From the NCBI RefSeq assembly GCF_001594015.1, contig NZ_LTBC01000010.1, positions 17,868-81,867 of the forward strand: DNA of 64,000 nucleotides, in the 5' to 3' direction. Made by a program: the position numbers and the translations under genes. Origin of the DNA: Moorella mulderi DSM 14980 (lineage in GTDB: Bacteria; Bacillota; DSM-521; Neomoorellales; Neomoorellaceae). Numbering within the stretch: position 1 is the first letter of the stretch; the number at the start of each line of letters is the position of its first letter. Positions 41,247-49,771 of this stretch are shown here, piece by piece. The notes under the pieces were generated by a model. That model was not told the origin of the DNA. It did not search any database and saw nothing but the letters and a program-made list of their open reading frames with translations.

Positions 41247-41278
41247 AGGCAGCCTTTACGCGGGCTGCCTCTTTTTTT
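41247..41278 (+). terminator. Terminator/attenuator after the pilin-like gene
   Basis: AGGCAGCC (41247-41254) pairs with GGCTGCCT (41263-41270), followed by CTTTTTTT. It lies inside the transfer operon, 16 bp before the next gene. Confidence 0.85.
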
Positions 41279-41293
41279 GAGGTGGCTGCTATT

Positions 41294-41680
41294 ATGGAGA
41301 AACAAGAAACACGCCTTTTCAAAAGTTACAAGTCGCTATTCCATATCAGGTTCAAGATCCATAACATCGGCGACCGCACCCTGCCGCGGGGGCTATCCCT
41401 GGAAACCCTGGCCATGTTCGCGGTACTCTACCTGCCTCTCTGGCCCCTGGGTCGCCTGCTGTACCCGGTTCACCCCTGGATCGGGGCGGTAATCGTTGCC
41501 GGGGTGGCGGCCGGGTTGCTGTCCCAGTCCGACCCCCAGGGAAAATTTCTCCCTTTGTTTGTCTTGGGCCTCGCTGAATATATAGCCAGGCCTAAGACTA
41601 CCGACTACTCCGGCCGGGCCATCGTCCGCCGCCGCAAGAGCCGCCTGGACTGGACCATGATGGAGGTATACGAAGAGTGA
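41294..41680 (+). CDS. TcpE-family conjugal transfer membrane protein
   Basis: A 128-residue membrane protein resembling TcpE/PrgI-like subunits. It opens with ETRLFKSYKSLFHIRFKIHN, has two adjacent helices (LAMFAVLYLPLWPLGRLLYPV and IGAVIVAGVAAGLLSQ), then YIARPKTTDYSG and a basic tail. ATG 41294 has GAGGTGG upstream; a GTG at 41282 is less likely. Its stop overlaps the VirB4-like start. TcpE is essential for pCW3 transfer in Clostridium perfringens. Confidence 0.78.
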   Translation: MEKQETRLFKSYKSLFHIRFKIHNIGDRTLPRGLSLETLAMFAVLYLPLWPLGRLLYPVHPWIGAVIVAGVAAGLLSQSDPQGKFLPLFVLGLAEYIARPKTTDYSGRAIVRRRKSRLDWTMMEVYEE

Positions 41681-44103
41681 TGAAATTCCCCCTCATCGCC
41701 TTCAAGAACAACATCGTCTTCAATAACCAAGGCGAAGCCTACGCCGTCTACCGCCTCAAAGGCGAAGCCTATAACCACCTGCCCCTGGCGGAAAGACAGA
41801 TGGTTATCAAACGCCTGGAAGAGAGCTTTTACGGCTATGAGGGTAAGGGCCAGATTCTCCTGCTCTGTGAGGAACTGCGTCTGGACGAAGGCGGCTACCT
41901 GGCGGCGGCCGGTGTCTCATACGATCTTCCACGGGAGGTAGCCTTGGAGGCCTCCCGCCATGCCAGGTCCGTGCGCCAGGCTTTGAGCTACGGCGCCCGC
42001 CGCAGGCGCCGTTACCTGGTCCTGCAACTGCGCCTGGATCCACAACTAGATGATATTAAAACCCTGCTGGCTGAAGCTCGCGACCTGGCACTGGGGACTT
42101 TCCTGCGGTCGGAAAAGTGGTTGCTCTCACCCCGGCGCCTGCAAGAGGCCCTGGAAGCAGAAAAAGAATTATACCACCGCATCCGCAACATCACCGCCGG
42201 CCGCGCCGATTTCGGCGATCTGGACTTCATCATCCGGCGCAATACCCACCGGGTAGGAGTCCTGCCGCCGCCCTTGCCGTCCCGCAACGCCGGCCGCTTC
42301 ACCCCGGCCCTGATTAGCGCCTTCAGCGACGGCTGCCTTTTGGAAGAACACCCAAGTTACATCGCTATCACCGAAGGCAATGACGAAACCCATTACCAGG
42401 TTTTCATCACCTTTCCCGATCTGCCCAAAAGCATACCGGAGACAGGGGCCGAATGGCTGGCCAGCTTGGATATCAACGAAGCGGCCATTGATGCCGTGGT
42501 CCATTTCCGGGTTACCCGGCCCTTCAAGGCCAAAAAGGCAACAGAAAGCCGGAGGCGCTTTCTGAGAGGCCAGATTGAAGAAGCTTTACGGGGCCGAGAT
42601 GAACCAAGCTTAGACGAAGAATACGGCCTGACCGAGGGACGCTTCCTGGAAAGCAAAATCCAGGCCGGCCAGCCCTTAGCGGCTATGGCCGTCACCTTAG
42701 CCGTGGCCGGCAAGGACCTGAAACAAGTCAGGGCCACGGCGGCCAGGACGATAGAAAGGTACACTTCTTCCGGCTACCGTGCCGTCCGGCCGGTAGGCGA
42801 CCAGATTAAGTGCCTGTACTCCTTCCTACCAGGCGCCCCGCCGGCCGCGCCGTTAATCGAGTGCGACCCCGGCTTCATCGCCGCCGCCGGTCCCCATATC
42901 TCTTTGGAAACGGGCGACGGCAAGGGCTTTTTCCTGGGTTGGTCAGGAGCCGCCCCGGTATGGTGGCGGCCTGGCTACGCCGCCCGGGAATTGGGCCGTT
43001 CCAACGCCGTCTTTATCACCGGCGGACTGGGCGGGGGCAAGAGTATGACCATCAAGACCATGGGCTACTTCATCCGCCTGGCCGGCGGCGTGTTGTTCGT
43101 CATCGACCCCAAAAAGAACGAATATCGAGCATACGAGCGCCTGTTTCCTATCAAGCGTATAGACCTTTCTCCCAGCGGCGACCAGGAATTGAACCCCTTC
43201 ATGCTGGCTGCCGACGAGCGCCGCGCCAAGGGGATTGCCCTGGACTTTTTAAGCATTGCTTTAAACCTCCGCGACGACAACGACGTGCGCCGGGTGGCCG
43301 TATCCCAGGCGGTGGAGAGAGTAGCTGCCCGGCCGCCGGCCGAGCGCAACCTCCAGGCCTGCCTGGAAGAATTGAACCGGATGGCCAGGGAGAAGACCCA
43401 TCCCCAGGTCGCCCGGGAGGCCGGCCAGTGCGCCCTGCTTTTAGAATCCCTCCGGGACGGTTCCCTGGGCCACCTGGTATTCGGCAAGGGAAGGGAAAAC
43501 GAGATCGCCCCGGTCACGGTGGTCAGCCTCCAGGGCCTGCCCCTGCCGCGAACCGCCCAGAACCTCCTGGCCGGCCGGATTACCGAAAGCGAGCGCCAGG
43601 GCCTAGGGATGCTCTACCTGGCGGCGGCCATGGCCCGGGAGGTGGCCTTCTCCCTACCGGCCCAGGTCATCAAAGGCCAGATCTTTGATGAGGTTTGGAT
43701 GCTGGCCGGCATATCTGAGGGCGCCCGACTGCTGGACGAACTGATCCGCATGGGGGCCAGGAGCTATAACGCCATCCCCATCCTGGCCACCCAGAACGCC
43801 AGCGACGTGGCCAGTATGCAGACGATAAAAAACAACGTCAGCTACATCCTGTGCTTCCGGGCGCAGGATAAAAGCGAGATACGGAGTAATATAGAGCTGT
43901 TAGGTGCCGATGTAGAAGAAGAGGAAGGGAAGAAAGGGGCCGGCCTGGCCAATCTCTTCCGTTCCCTGGAGAGCGGCTGGTGCCTCATGAAGGACGCCCT
44001 GGGCCGTATCGGCCAGGTATATATCGACCCCCGGCCGGAATACCTCTTGCAGGTGTTCGATACCACGCCGGGGAAGCAAGGGGAGGAGATTAAAAGTGGT
44101 TGA
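41680..44103 (+). CDS. VirB4/TcpF-like conjugation ATPase
   Basis: An 807-residue VirB4-type ATPase, the motor and assembly platform at the inner face of the membrane. The N-terminal half resembles TraC/PrgJ-type domains (FNNQGEAYAVYRLKGEAY). Walker A is TGGLGGGKSMTIKT (about residue 448-455), Walker B/DE-box lies in IKGQIFDEVWMLA, and a late motif is IPILATQNASDVA. GTG 41677 or ATG 41680 may start it; both overlap the upstream stop. It is the best-conserved secretion gene here and firmly identifies a T4SS. Confidence 0.92.
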   Translation: MKFPLIAFKNNIVFNNQGEAYAVYRLKGEAYNHLPLAERQMVIKRLEESFYGYEGKGQILLLCEELRLDEGGYLAAAGVSYDLPREVALEASRHARSVRQALSYGARRRRRYLVLQLRLDPQLDDIKTLLAEARDLALGTFLRSEKWLLSPRRLQEALEAEKELYHRIRNITAGRADFGDLDFIIRRNTHRVGVLPPPLPSRNAGRFTPALISAFSDGCLLEEHPSYIAITEGNDETHYQVFITFPDLPKSIPETGAEWLASLDINEAAIDAVVHFRVTRPFKAKKATESRRRFLRGQIEEALRGRDEPSLDEEYGLTEGRFLESKIQAGQPLAAMAVTLAVAGKDLKQVRATAARTIERYTSSGYRAVRPVGDQIKCLYSFLPGAPPAAPLIECDPGFIAAAGPHISLETGDGKGFFLGWSGAAPVWWRPGYAARELGRSNAVFITGGLGGGKSMTIKTMGYFIRLAGGVLFVIDPKKNEYRAYERLFPIKRIDLSPSGDQELNPFMLAADERRAKGIALDFLSIALNLRDDNDVRRVAVSQAVERVAARPPAERNLQACLEELNRMAREKTHPQVAREAGQCALLLESLRDGSLGHLVFGKGRENEIAPVTVVSLQGLPLPRTAQNLLAGRITESERQGLGMLYLAAAMAREVAFSLPAQVIKGQIFDEVWMLAGISEGARLLDELIRMGARSYNAIPILATQNASDVASMQTIKNNVSYILCFRAQDKSEIRSNIELLGADVEEEEGKKGAGLANLFRSLESGWCLMKDALGRIGQVYIDPRPEYLLQVFDTTPGKQGEEIKSG

Positions 44104-45343
44104 GCTTAAGGGCGTAATCCTCGATTTCCGCCAGGCGGTGGCAGCCCAAAACTTAAGCAGGGTCGCCTTTGACGCCGCCCTGACGGTGGGCGTCCTCGTG
44201 CTTCTGGCCGAGGTGGCGGCCAATTACAAAAAGCGCCAGTACATAAAAAACGCCCTGGTCAGCCTCATCGCCTTCATCATTACCTACGCCTTTATCCGCT
44301 ATTTCCCGGCCAGGGGCTCCGAATTCGAGCTGGTGACCATGCTCCTGGGGCTCTGGTACGCAGCCCAGGTTATCTACCATTTCGCCAGCCGCGCCTTAAA
44401 GATATACAGCGAAGCCTTTAGTGGCGGCTGGCACGCCTTCAGGCAGGCGATAAATGGCAAGAAAGCCTACCGGCATAGTTACCAGCAGGCTTACCGGACT
44501 TACCAGGAAGCCGGCCCTAACACAGACCGAGAAAAGGAAGGCGCTTCCGGAGACATCCCGCCGGGAGTGGAATACCTGCCGCCCCGGCGGCCGGATCCTG
44601 GGGCCTTTGACGGCCTCATCGGCCTGGACAAAGCGGTTGACGCCATCAAAACAGCCCTGGAACTGCCGTTGAAGCAGCCGGACAAGATCCGGGAGTATAA
44701 CCTAGAGTTGCCGCGGGGAATCCTGCTCTACGGCCCTCCCGGCACCGGCAAGACGAGTTTCGCCCGGGCGGCGGCCAGGTACTTCGGCTGCTCCTTCTAC
44801 GCCGTTAACGCCTCTTCTCTTATCGGGCGTTACGTCGGCACCAGCGAGGCCAATTTGCGCAACCTCTTCGCCCACGCCCGCCGTCACCGGCCGGCTGTAA
44901 TCTTTTTCGACGAGATCGACGCCATCGGCCGCCGCCGCGACGGGAGCAATATGAACCGCGCCTCGGACATCCTCCTGCAGCTTCTCCTGGGGGAACTGGA
45001 CGGTTTTGCCAGCCGGGAAGGGATCTTTATCATTGCCGCCACCAACCGCGCCGACGTGCTGGACGAAGCCCTGGTGCGGCCGGGTCGCCTTGACCAGAAG
45101 ATCGAGCTTCCCCTGCCGGGTGCCCGCGCCCGGCGGCAGCTCTTTGAGGTATACCTCCGGAACAGGCCTACCGAATTAAACGAAACCGACTACCAGACTT
45201 TGGTGGCCAGGACGGAAGGGGCTTCCGCCGCCGACATCAAGGCCATCTGCGACATGGCCGCCCTGGCGGCCTCCCACGTCCGGGCCAAGATCGACTGCGC
45301 TTATTTGTGCGAGGCGATTGAGGAAATAAGGGGGAAGGGTTAG
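44096..45343 (+). CDS. Membrane-anchored FtsH-like AAA ATPase lacking the protease domain
   Basis: A 415-residue protein with two or three N-terminal membrane helices (about 20-95; ALTVGVLVLLAEVAA, ALVSLIAFIITYAFI). A full AAA+ module follows: Walker A GPPGTGKTSFARA (about 213), pore-loop SSLIGRYVGTSEANLR, Walker B VIFFDEIDAIGRRRDG and the second region of homology NRADVLDEALVRPGRLDQKI. It ends after the AAA lid with no HExxH protease domain, unlike FtsH. GTG 44096 overlaps the VirB4 gene by 8 bp. It may remodel or energise the transfer machine. Confidence 0.88.
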   Translation: MVELKGVILDFRQAVAAQNLSRVAFDAALTVGVLVLLAEVAANYKKRQYIKNALVSLIAFIITYAFIRYFPARGSEFELVTMLLGLWYAAQVIYHFASRALKIYSEAFSGGWHAFRQAINGKKAYRHSYQQAYRTYQEAGPNTDREKEGASGDIPPGVEYLPPRRPDPGAFDGLIGLDKAVDAIKTALELPLKQPDKIREYNLELPRGILLYGPPGTGKTSFARAAARYFGCSFYAVNASSLIGRYVGTSEANLRNLFAHARRHRPAVIFFDEIDAIGRRRDGSNMNRASDILLQLLLGELDGFASREGIFIIAATNRADVLDEALVRPGRLDQKIELPLPGARARRQLFEVYLRNRPTELNETDYQTLVARTEGASAADIKAICDMAALAASHVRAKIDCAYLCEAIEEIRGKG

Positions 45344-46792
45344 GTGGGGAAGAAGATAACCCTGTTGCTCCTGGCGCTTATCATAGCTTTTAACCTCCCG
45401 ATGCCCGCCGCTCTGGCGGGCATCGGCGATCAACCGGCCAAAGATTGGAACCTCCAGGGCGACATCGAAGCCGAGAAGGCCATTGAAGGGCAGATGTTCA
45501 ATATCGCCAGCATCACCTTCCTGAACCCGGCTACGACGGCTACGGCCGTCACCGCAGCCGGACCTTTCGGGCTCCTGACCGTAGGCACCGGGGCGGCCGC
45601 CGCCGGCCTGGCAGAAATCGCCAGGCCGGAAAACGCCATCTGGGAGAACTGGCCACTGGGCAGATACGTTTTTTACCACTACGCACCGGATAAATACCTG
45701 GGCATGGTGCCGACCGCCCAGTATGCCACCAGCGCCATCGGCGACATGATCGCCAATTTAATATTTTCCTTAAGCAAATCTATAACCCGAACTTCTATCA
45801 ACGTCATGGTTCTGGCTTTCCACACCGATATCATCAGCGGCATGATCCCCTGGGTGTCCCGGGGCCTGGCCGATATCTTTACCAATCCCCAGAACGACCT
45901 GACGCCGGTTTTGCTCATATTAGGCATGAGCCTGCTACTGATTTACAGCGTCTTTAAGCTCTTACGCGGCCAGGCCGTTTCCGTCCTGGGGTCGCTCTTA
46001 ATCGCCCTTTTAGGCGTAGGGAGCGTTTTCTTTTTCACCGCCAACGCCGAAAAACTGATTGGCGACTTCACCCGGTTCACCGATAGCACCGCCGGCCTGT
46101 TCCTGGGCACCATCAGCAGCTATACCGCTAAGGGCCAGGATGTAAACATCAGCAATCCAATCGACCGGGGCCTGGTGGTCGCCGGGCAAACGGCCTGGGA
46201 TACAATCATCGCCAGGCCTTGGGCGGTGGCCATGTTCGGCACGGCAGACGAAAGCAAACTAAAACTCACCCAGGACGAATACGATAAAATGGATAAAAGT
46301 TCCTTCCCAGCCGAAAGCCTGGCTAAGATCCAGCCAGGTATGCGCATCGATACCCTGTTCCTGGGATGCGGCGGCGACGCCCGGGACGCCGTGGCCGATA
46401 TCCTGGGCCGGCCCAATAAACGCTACTTATTGGTAGTCAGGGAGGACATCGACCACGGCCAACATCCAGGGACCATGATCGGTTTCAACCCCGCCAATAC
46501 CCTGAACCATATCGAAACGGCCCTGCTGACCCTCCTGCCGGCCATCGGGTTTGCAACATTGATCGGTCTGGTAGGCCTCAGCATCATTGTCTGTCAGGCC
46601 GTCCTGGCAGCCCTGCTGCTGATGCTGCCCCTGGCGTTATTCGCCCTGATGATCCCGGAAACCGGCTGGTCCCTGGCCAGCCGCTACTTCCGCACCTTGA
46701 TCGGCTTCTTCGCCGTCAAGCTCATTTATGGGGTCTACCTGTCCCTGGTCCTGGTGATAGCCACCAGCTTCACAAAGGCGGTGATTGGCTGA
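45344..46792 (+). CDS. VirB6/TrbL/TcpH-like polytopic membrane protein
   Basis: A 482-residue membrane protein starting immediately after the AAA gene (GTG 45344). It has a signal-like N terminus (LLLLALIIAFNLPMPAALAG). Helices cluster at about 195-230 (VLLILGMSLLLIYSVFKLL, LLIALLGVGSVFFF). At the end they cluster at about 395-475 (IGFATLIGLVGLSIIVCQAV, LMLPLALFALMI, KLIYGVYLSLVLVIA). The layout is that of TcpH/VirB6 channel components. No enzymatic motif is seen. The stop overlaps the next ATG (TGATG). Confidence 0.8.
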   Translation: MGKKITLLLLALIIAFNLPMPAALAGIGDQPAKDWNLQGDIEAEKAIEGQMFNIASITFLNPATTATAVTAAGPFGLLTVGTGAAAAGLAEIARPENAIWENWPLGRYVFYHYAPDKYLGMVPTAQYATSAIGDMIANLIFSLSKSITRTSINVMVLAFHTDIISGMIPWVSRGLADIFTNPQNDLTPVLLILGMSLLLIYSVFKLLRGQAVSVLGSLLIALLGVGSVFFFTANAEKLIGDFTRFTDSTAGLFLGTISSYTAKGQDVNISNPIDRGLVVAGQTAWDTIIARPWAVAMFGTADESKLKLTQDEYDKMDKSSFPAESLAKIQPGMRIDTLFLGCGGDARDAVADILGRPNKRYLLVVREDIDHGQHPGTMIGFNPANTLNHIETALLTLLPAIGFATLIGLVGLSIIVCQAVLAALLLMLPLALFALMIPETGWSLASRYFRTLIGFFAVKLIYGVYLSLVLVIATSFTKAVIG

Positions 46793-47928
46793 TGTTGGGA
46801 TTAGCCATGATCCTGCAAGCCGCCATATTCCTGGCGGCCGCTTTCTTCCGCAAAAAGTTTTTAAACCTCATAATGGAGAGCATCCAGGAAGGCGCCTCCA
46901 AGTATCACGAAAAGGCGACCGAACGTATCATCCAAACCAACGCCGCCATAGCCCGCCGCCTTGGCCTGGCCGATATGATCAGCGATTGGTGGATCGCCAG
47001 GCATAGCAGGGGGAGGGGAGGAGGCCCCCCGGATGATGATCACAAAGACGCTGCTTTAGGCGGCGTGTGGGAGCAAATGCCGCCCCCGCCGCCCCGGCCT
47101 TCCAACGCCAAGCAACTGCCGCCCGGAGGCCCGGTAACCATCGATATCGAACCGGAGCCGGGAGTATGGGAGGGCCAACCGCCCCAGGGGTATCCTTTTA
47201 AAGAACTTGGCGATGGCCATGAAGAAATCGGTTTAATCATAATAAACAAAGAAAATGCCCATGACACCTCCCTGGATACCGCCGGCGCGATACCCAAAGG
47301 AATCATTAACTCAAGGCAGGCCAACAGTAATACTGCCATCAAGAAGGAGGCTGCCGCCACTGCTGCTGATGGGGCCGCGACTCCTGCAGGTGCGGGGGTC
47401 ACGGCAGCAGTAAATATGGCCCTAACTGCTGGCAAGAAAGTTAAAGATGGCGTACAGGGAGAGGTGCAGGCCGTGGCAGGTCCGGCCGCCAGCCAACCGG
47501 CAGGGGGAGTACGTCTGGAAGAGAGCAGGGAAGCCGGCAACTTGCCGCCGGCGGCAGGCTCAAAAGTTACAGCTCAAAATCAGGGGCAAACTTGGATCCC
47601 CGCCAAGCAGGCGCTGGAGCTTGTAAAGCCCGACTTCCAGCCAACACTCGACCAGGAAGCGTCCCTTACGCCCAGAAAAACCCGGCGGCCTGAAGCTACG
47701 GTTGACGGTACGGCCGCTCCCACTGTTACGCCAGCTAAACCCGCAATCCCGGCGCAGCCGGGGCCTCCTGCCGGGCAGGCGGCCCCTGTACCTCAAGCTA
47801 TCCACCGGCCCCAGGAGCCCAATAAGGCTTCTCCTTCTTGGCCTAATAGCACCGCACGGCATCTGGAGGAAGGGCAGCCCCGCCTCCCACGGTTGTCGGC
47901 GCAGAAAGAAGAGCAGCAGGAACGCTAA
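46792..47928 (+). CDS. Membrane-anchored Pro-rich protein of the transfer module
   Basis: A 378-residue protein with a short N-terminal helix (LGLAMILQAAIFLAAAFF), a basic amphipathic segment (about 20-70), then a long low-complexity tail rich in Pro, Gly and Ala (GVWEQMPPPPPRPSN and similar). The tail is probably disordered. Pro-rich tails of this kind occur at the end of TcpH-like proteins, so it may be a split-off tail of the VirB6-like protein and act in protein contacts. Coupled start (TGATG). Confidence 0.65.
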   Translation: MLGLAMILQAAIFLAAAFFRKKFLNLIMESIQEGASKYHEKATERIIQTNAAIARRLGLADMISDWWIARHSRGRGGGPPDDDHKDAALGGVWEQMPPPPPRPSNAKQLPPGGPVTIDIEPEPGVWEGQPPQGYPFKELGDGHEEIGLIIINKENAHDTSLDTAGAIPKGIINSRQANSNTAIKKEAAATAADGAATPAGAGVTAAVNMALTAGKKVKDGVQGEVQAVAGPAASQPAGGVRLEESREAGNLPPAAGSKVTAQNQGQTWIPAKQALELVKPDFQPTLDQEASLTPRKTRRPEATVDGTAAPTVTPAKPAIPAQPGPPAGQAAPVPQAIHRPQEPNKASPSWPNSTARHLEEGQPRLPRLSAQKEEQQER

Positions 47929-47948
47929 TGAGCGCCTGCTGCTTTAAA

Positions 47949-48218
47949 CTACTTGAGCTTGATTTCGATCTTGGCGTCTAACGCCCTGGCGACCTTTTTT
48001 AAGAAACGAAGGGAGGGATTATAGGTTCCGCTTTCCAATCTGGCAATGGCTGATTGGCGCGTTCCTACTTTACGCGCCAGTTCAGCTTGGCTGATGCCTT
48101 TGAGTTTTCGTTGTTCAATGATAGACTTGACGAGTTGGTATTCCGGCTCCAGGTCATCATAGGCCTGGCAAAAGGCCGGTTCTTTCATCAGTTTGTTTTT
48201 GAATTCCTCCCACTTCAT
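47949..48218 (-). CDS. higA: HigA-like XRE antitoxin
   Basis: An 89-residue protein with a C-terminal helix-turn-helix (RKLKGISQAELARKVGTRQSAIARLESG) followed by NPSLRFLKKVARALDAKIEI, typical of HigA/antitoxins of the phage-Gp49 toxin group. It overlaps the upstream toxin gene by 4 bp. The opposite strand and toxin-first order mark it as a self-contained module inside the transfer operon. Confidence 0.82.
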   Translation of the reverse strand: MKWEEFKNKLMKEPAFCQAYDDLEPEYQLVKSIIEQRKLKGISQAELARKVGTRQSAIARLESGTYNPSLRFLKKVARALDAKIEIKLK

Positions 48219-48568
48219 TTAACTCCACCTGTCCTTTGCTTGTAATCCTTCATTCTGGCAAGAGCAGTTTTAAGTTCCTTTTGTGGTGCTTTTGAAGTTT
48301 TCTTGGAAAAAGCATGGACTACGACCAAAGTATTACCTGAGATGAAAAATAATAACCTAAACGCTTGGCCTCCGAAGGGAACCCGTAATTCCCAGAGGTC
48401 GTCGGCCATATGCCGGACATAGGGCATCCCGATTGAAGGGCCATACTCTTTAAGAAGGTCAATGGCCCGGGCTATTTTCGCTTGTTCGCCGGGTTTTAAC
48501 GCCGCGATAAAGTTAGCCACCGGCTGGTTGCCCGAAGCGCTTTCGTATAACTCGATTTCCCACAGCAT
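48215..48568 (-). CDS. higB: HigB/RelE-type toxin (phage-derived Gp49-like)
   Basis: A 117-residue toxin of the RelE/HigB fold, probably a ribosome-dependent mRNA interferase. Recognisable are YESASGNQPVANFIAAL, IARAIDLLKEYGPSIG, YVRHMADDLWELRVPFGGQ, RLLFFISGNTLVVVHAFSKK and a Lys-rich end. I choose ATG 48568, which has GAGGATT upstream; the open frame runs much further but across the operator. A TA pair here would stabilise the element. Confidence 0.82.
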   Translation of the reverse strand: MLWEIELYESASGNQPVANFIAALKPGEQAKIARAIDLLKEYGPSIGMPYVRHMADDLWELRVPFGGQAFRLLFFISGNTLVVVHAFSKKTSKAPQKELKTALARMKDYKQRTGGVK

Positions 48569-48585
48569 AAAACAATCCTCAATTG

Positions 48586-48605
48586 ATATAACATATGTGT
48601 TATAT
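48586..48605. promoter_or_regulatory. Palindromic operator of higBA
   Basis: ATATAACATA-TGTGTTATAT is a 20-bp palindrome with one mismatch per arm, 18 bp upstream of the toxin start. It is the expected binding site for HigA autoregulation and contains the TATAAC-like -10. Confidence 0.6.
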
Positions 48606-48677
48606 ATTGTAGCCGGAAATCTTTTTGTCGTCAACCTGAAACCTAGCAGGCTGGTGGTAATTACAACCTCGGAAAAG

Positions 48678-48704
48678 GGAGCCTGAAACAGGGCTCCTTT
48701 TTTT
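48678..48704 (+). terminator. Terminator just upstream of the cell-wall hydrolase gene
   Basis: GGAGCC (48678-48683) pairs with GGCTCC (48692-48697), then seven Ts. It would stop transcripts arriving from the transfer operon or from behind higBA and could limit expression of the hydrolase 16 bp downstream. Confidence 0.8.
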
Positions 48705-48719
48705 GATGGGGAGATATTT

Positions 48720-49745
48720 ATGGACCCGATGGCAGCGACAGCAGCAATCAACACAGCCAAAAAAGCCAGCCAGTTGGCCACGGCGGCCAGGGCCAGAGAG
48801 GGCCTGACCATAAAGATTGAATACCTGGTGGTAGGCATCTTTTTTCTTATTCCAGCCCTGCTTATTTCCCTGGTCCTCATATTTTTCCTGGCCCTGGGAA
48901 TGGACGATCAGGGCAAAATCACCGGCTTCCAGTCCGGCGCCCCGACGGCCTTCGCCGTGGCCGATATACCGGCCCAGTACCTGCCCATTTTCATTGAAGC
49001 CCAGGGAAGGTACGGGGTATCTTGGGCGGTACTCGCGGCCATCGCCAAAATAGAATCCGATTTCGGGCGCGATATGGGACCTTCCAGCGCCGGGGCGATA
49101 GGCTTCATGCAGTTCATGCCGGCCACCTGGGAGCAATACAAGCAGGACGGCGACGGGGACGGCCGGATGGATCCTTATAATCCCTACGACGCTATCTTCA
49201 CCGCCGCCAACATGCTTAAAGCGGACGGCTTCGCCACCGACCCCCGGAGAGCCATCTTCGCCTATAACCACGCCAGCTGGTACGTAGATATGGTCATGAG
49301 CCAGGCGGCGGCCTACGCCTCCACCATGCTGCCGGTAGGCCAAGGCGCCTGGCCCCTCCCGGCCCAATATAAAACAGTCACCGACGGCTACGGCATGCGC
49401 TGGCACCCGATTCTAAAAAAGTATAGCTTTCACGACGGCATCGACCTTCCGGCACCCGAAGGCACGCCGGTGTTCGCGGTAAAAGACGGCAAAGTGACCT
49501 GGGACCGGGAGAACGGCGCCTACGGCCTTACCGTCATGCTGGACCACGGCGGCCTGGAGACGAAGTACTGTCACCTGTCTATGGTAGCCGTAAGAAAAGG
49601 CGAACAGGTCAAAGCCGGCCAGGTAATCGGGTATGTTGGGAATACCGGGCTTTCCACCGGCCCCCACCTGCACTTCAGCGTTTACATTAACGGCCGGCCG
49701 GCCAACCCGGAAGAGTGGCTGAAGATACCTTCAGGCAACAACTGA
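48720..49745 (+). CDS. Lytic transglycosylase-M23 peptidase (VirB1/TcpG-like)
   Basis: A 341-residue wall hydrolase with one N-terminal helix (about 35-60). A lytic transglycosylase domain follows (about 85-200; catalytic Glu112 in IAKIESDFG, then AGAIGFMQFMPATW). A C-terminal M23 peptidase domain ends it (His238/Asp242 in FHDGIDLP, His316-x-His318 in GPHLHFS). It can thus cut both glycan and peptide bonds to open the peptidoglycan for the transfer channel, as TcpG and Tn916 Orf14 do. GGGGAGAT precedes the ATG. It stands between the T4SS and the Tad genes. Confidence 0.9.
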   Translation: MDPMAATAAINTAKKASQLATAARAREGLTIKIEYLVVGIFFLIPALLISLVLIFFLALGMDDQGKITGFQSGAPTAFAVADIPAQYLPIFIEAQGRYGVSWAVLAAIAKIESDFGRDMGPSSAGAIGFMQFMPATWEQYKQDGDGDGRMDPYNPYDAIFTAANMLKADGFATDPRRAIFAYNHASWYVDMVMSQAAAYASTMLPVGQGAWPLPAQYKTVTDGYGMRWHPILKKYSFHDGIDLPAPEGTPVFAVKDGKVTWDRENGAYGLTVMLDHGGLETKYCHLSMVAVRKGEQVKAGQVIGYVGNTGLSTGPHLHFSVYINGRPANPEEWLKIPSGNN

Positions 49746-49771
49746 TATAAGCAGGAGAAAGGAGCAAGAGA

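Noticed and set aside
42810..43688. 292-residue Pro/Arg-rich plus-strand frame
   Set aside because: Lies inside the VirB4-like gene in another frame; low-complexity GC-driven sequence without motifs.
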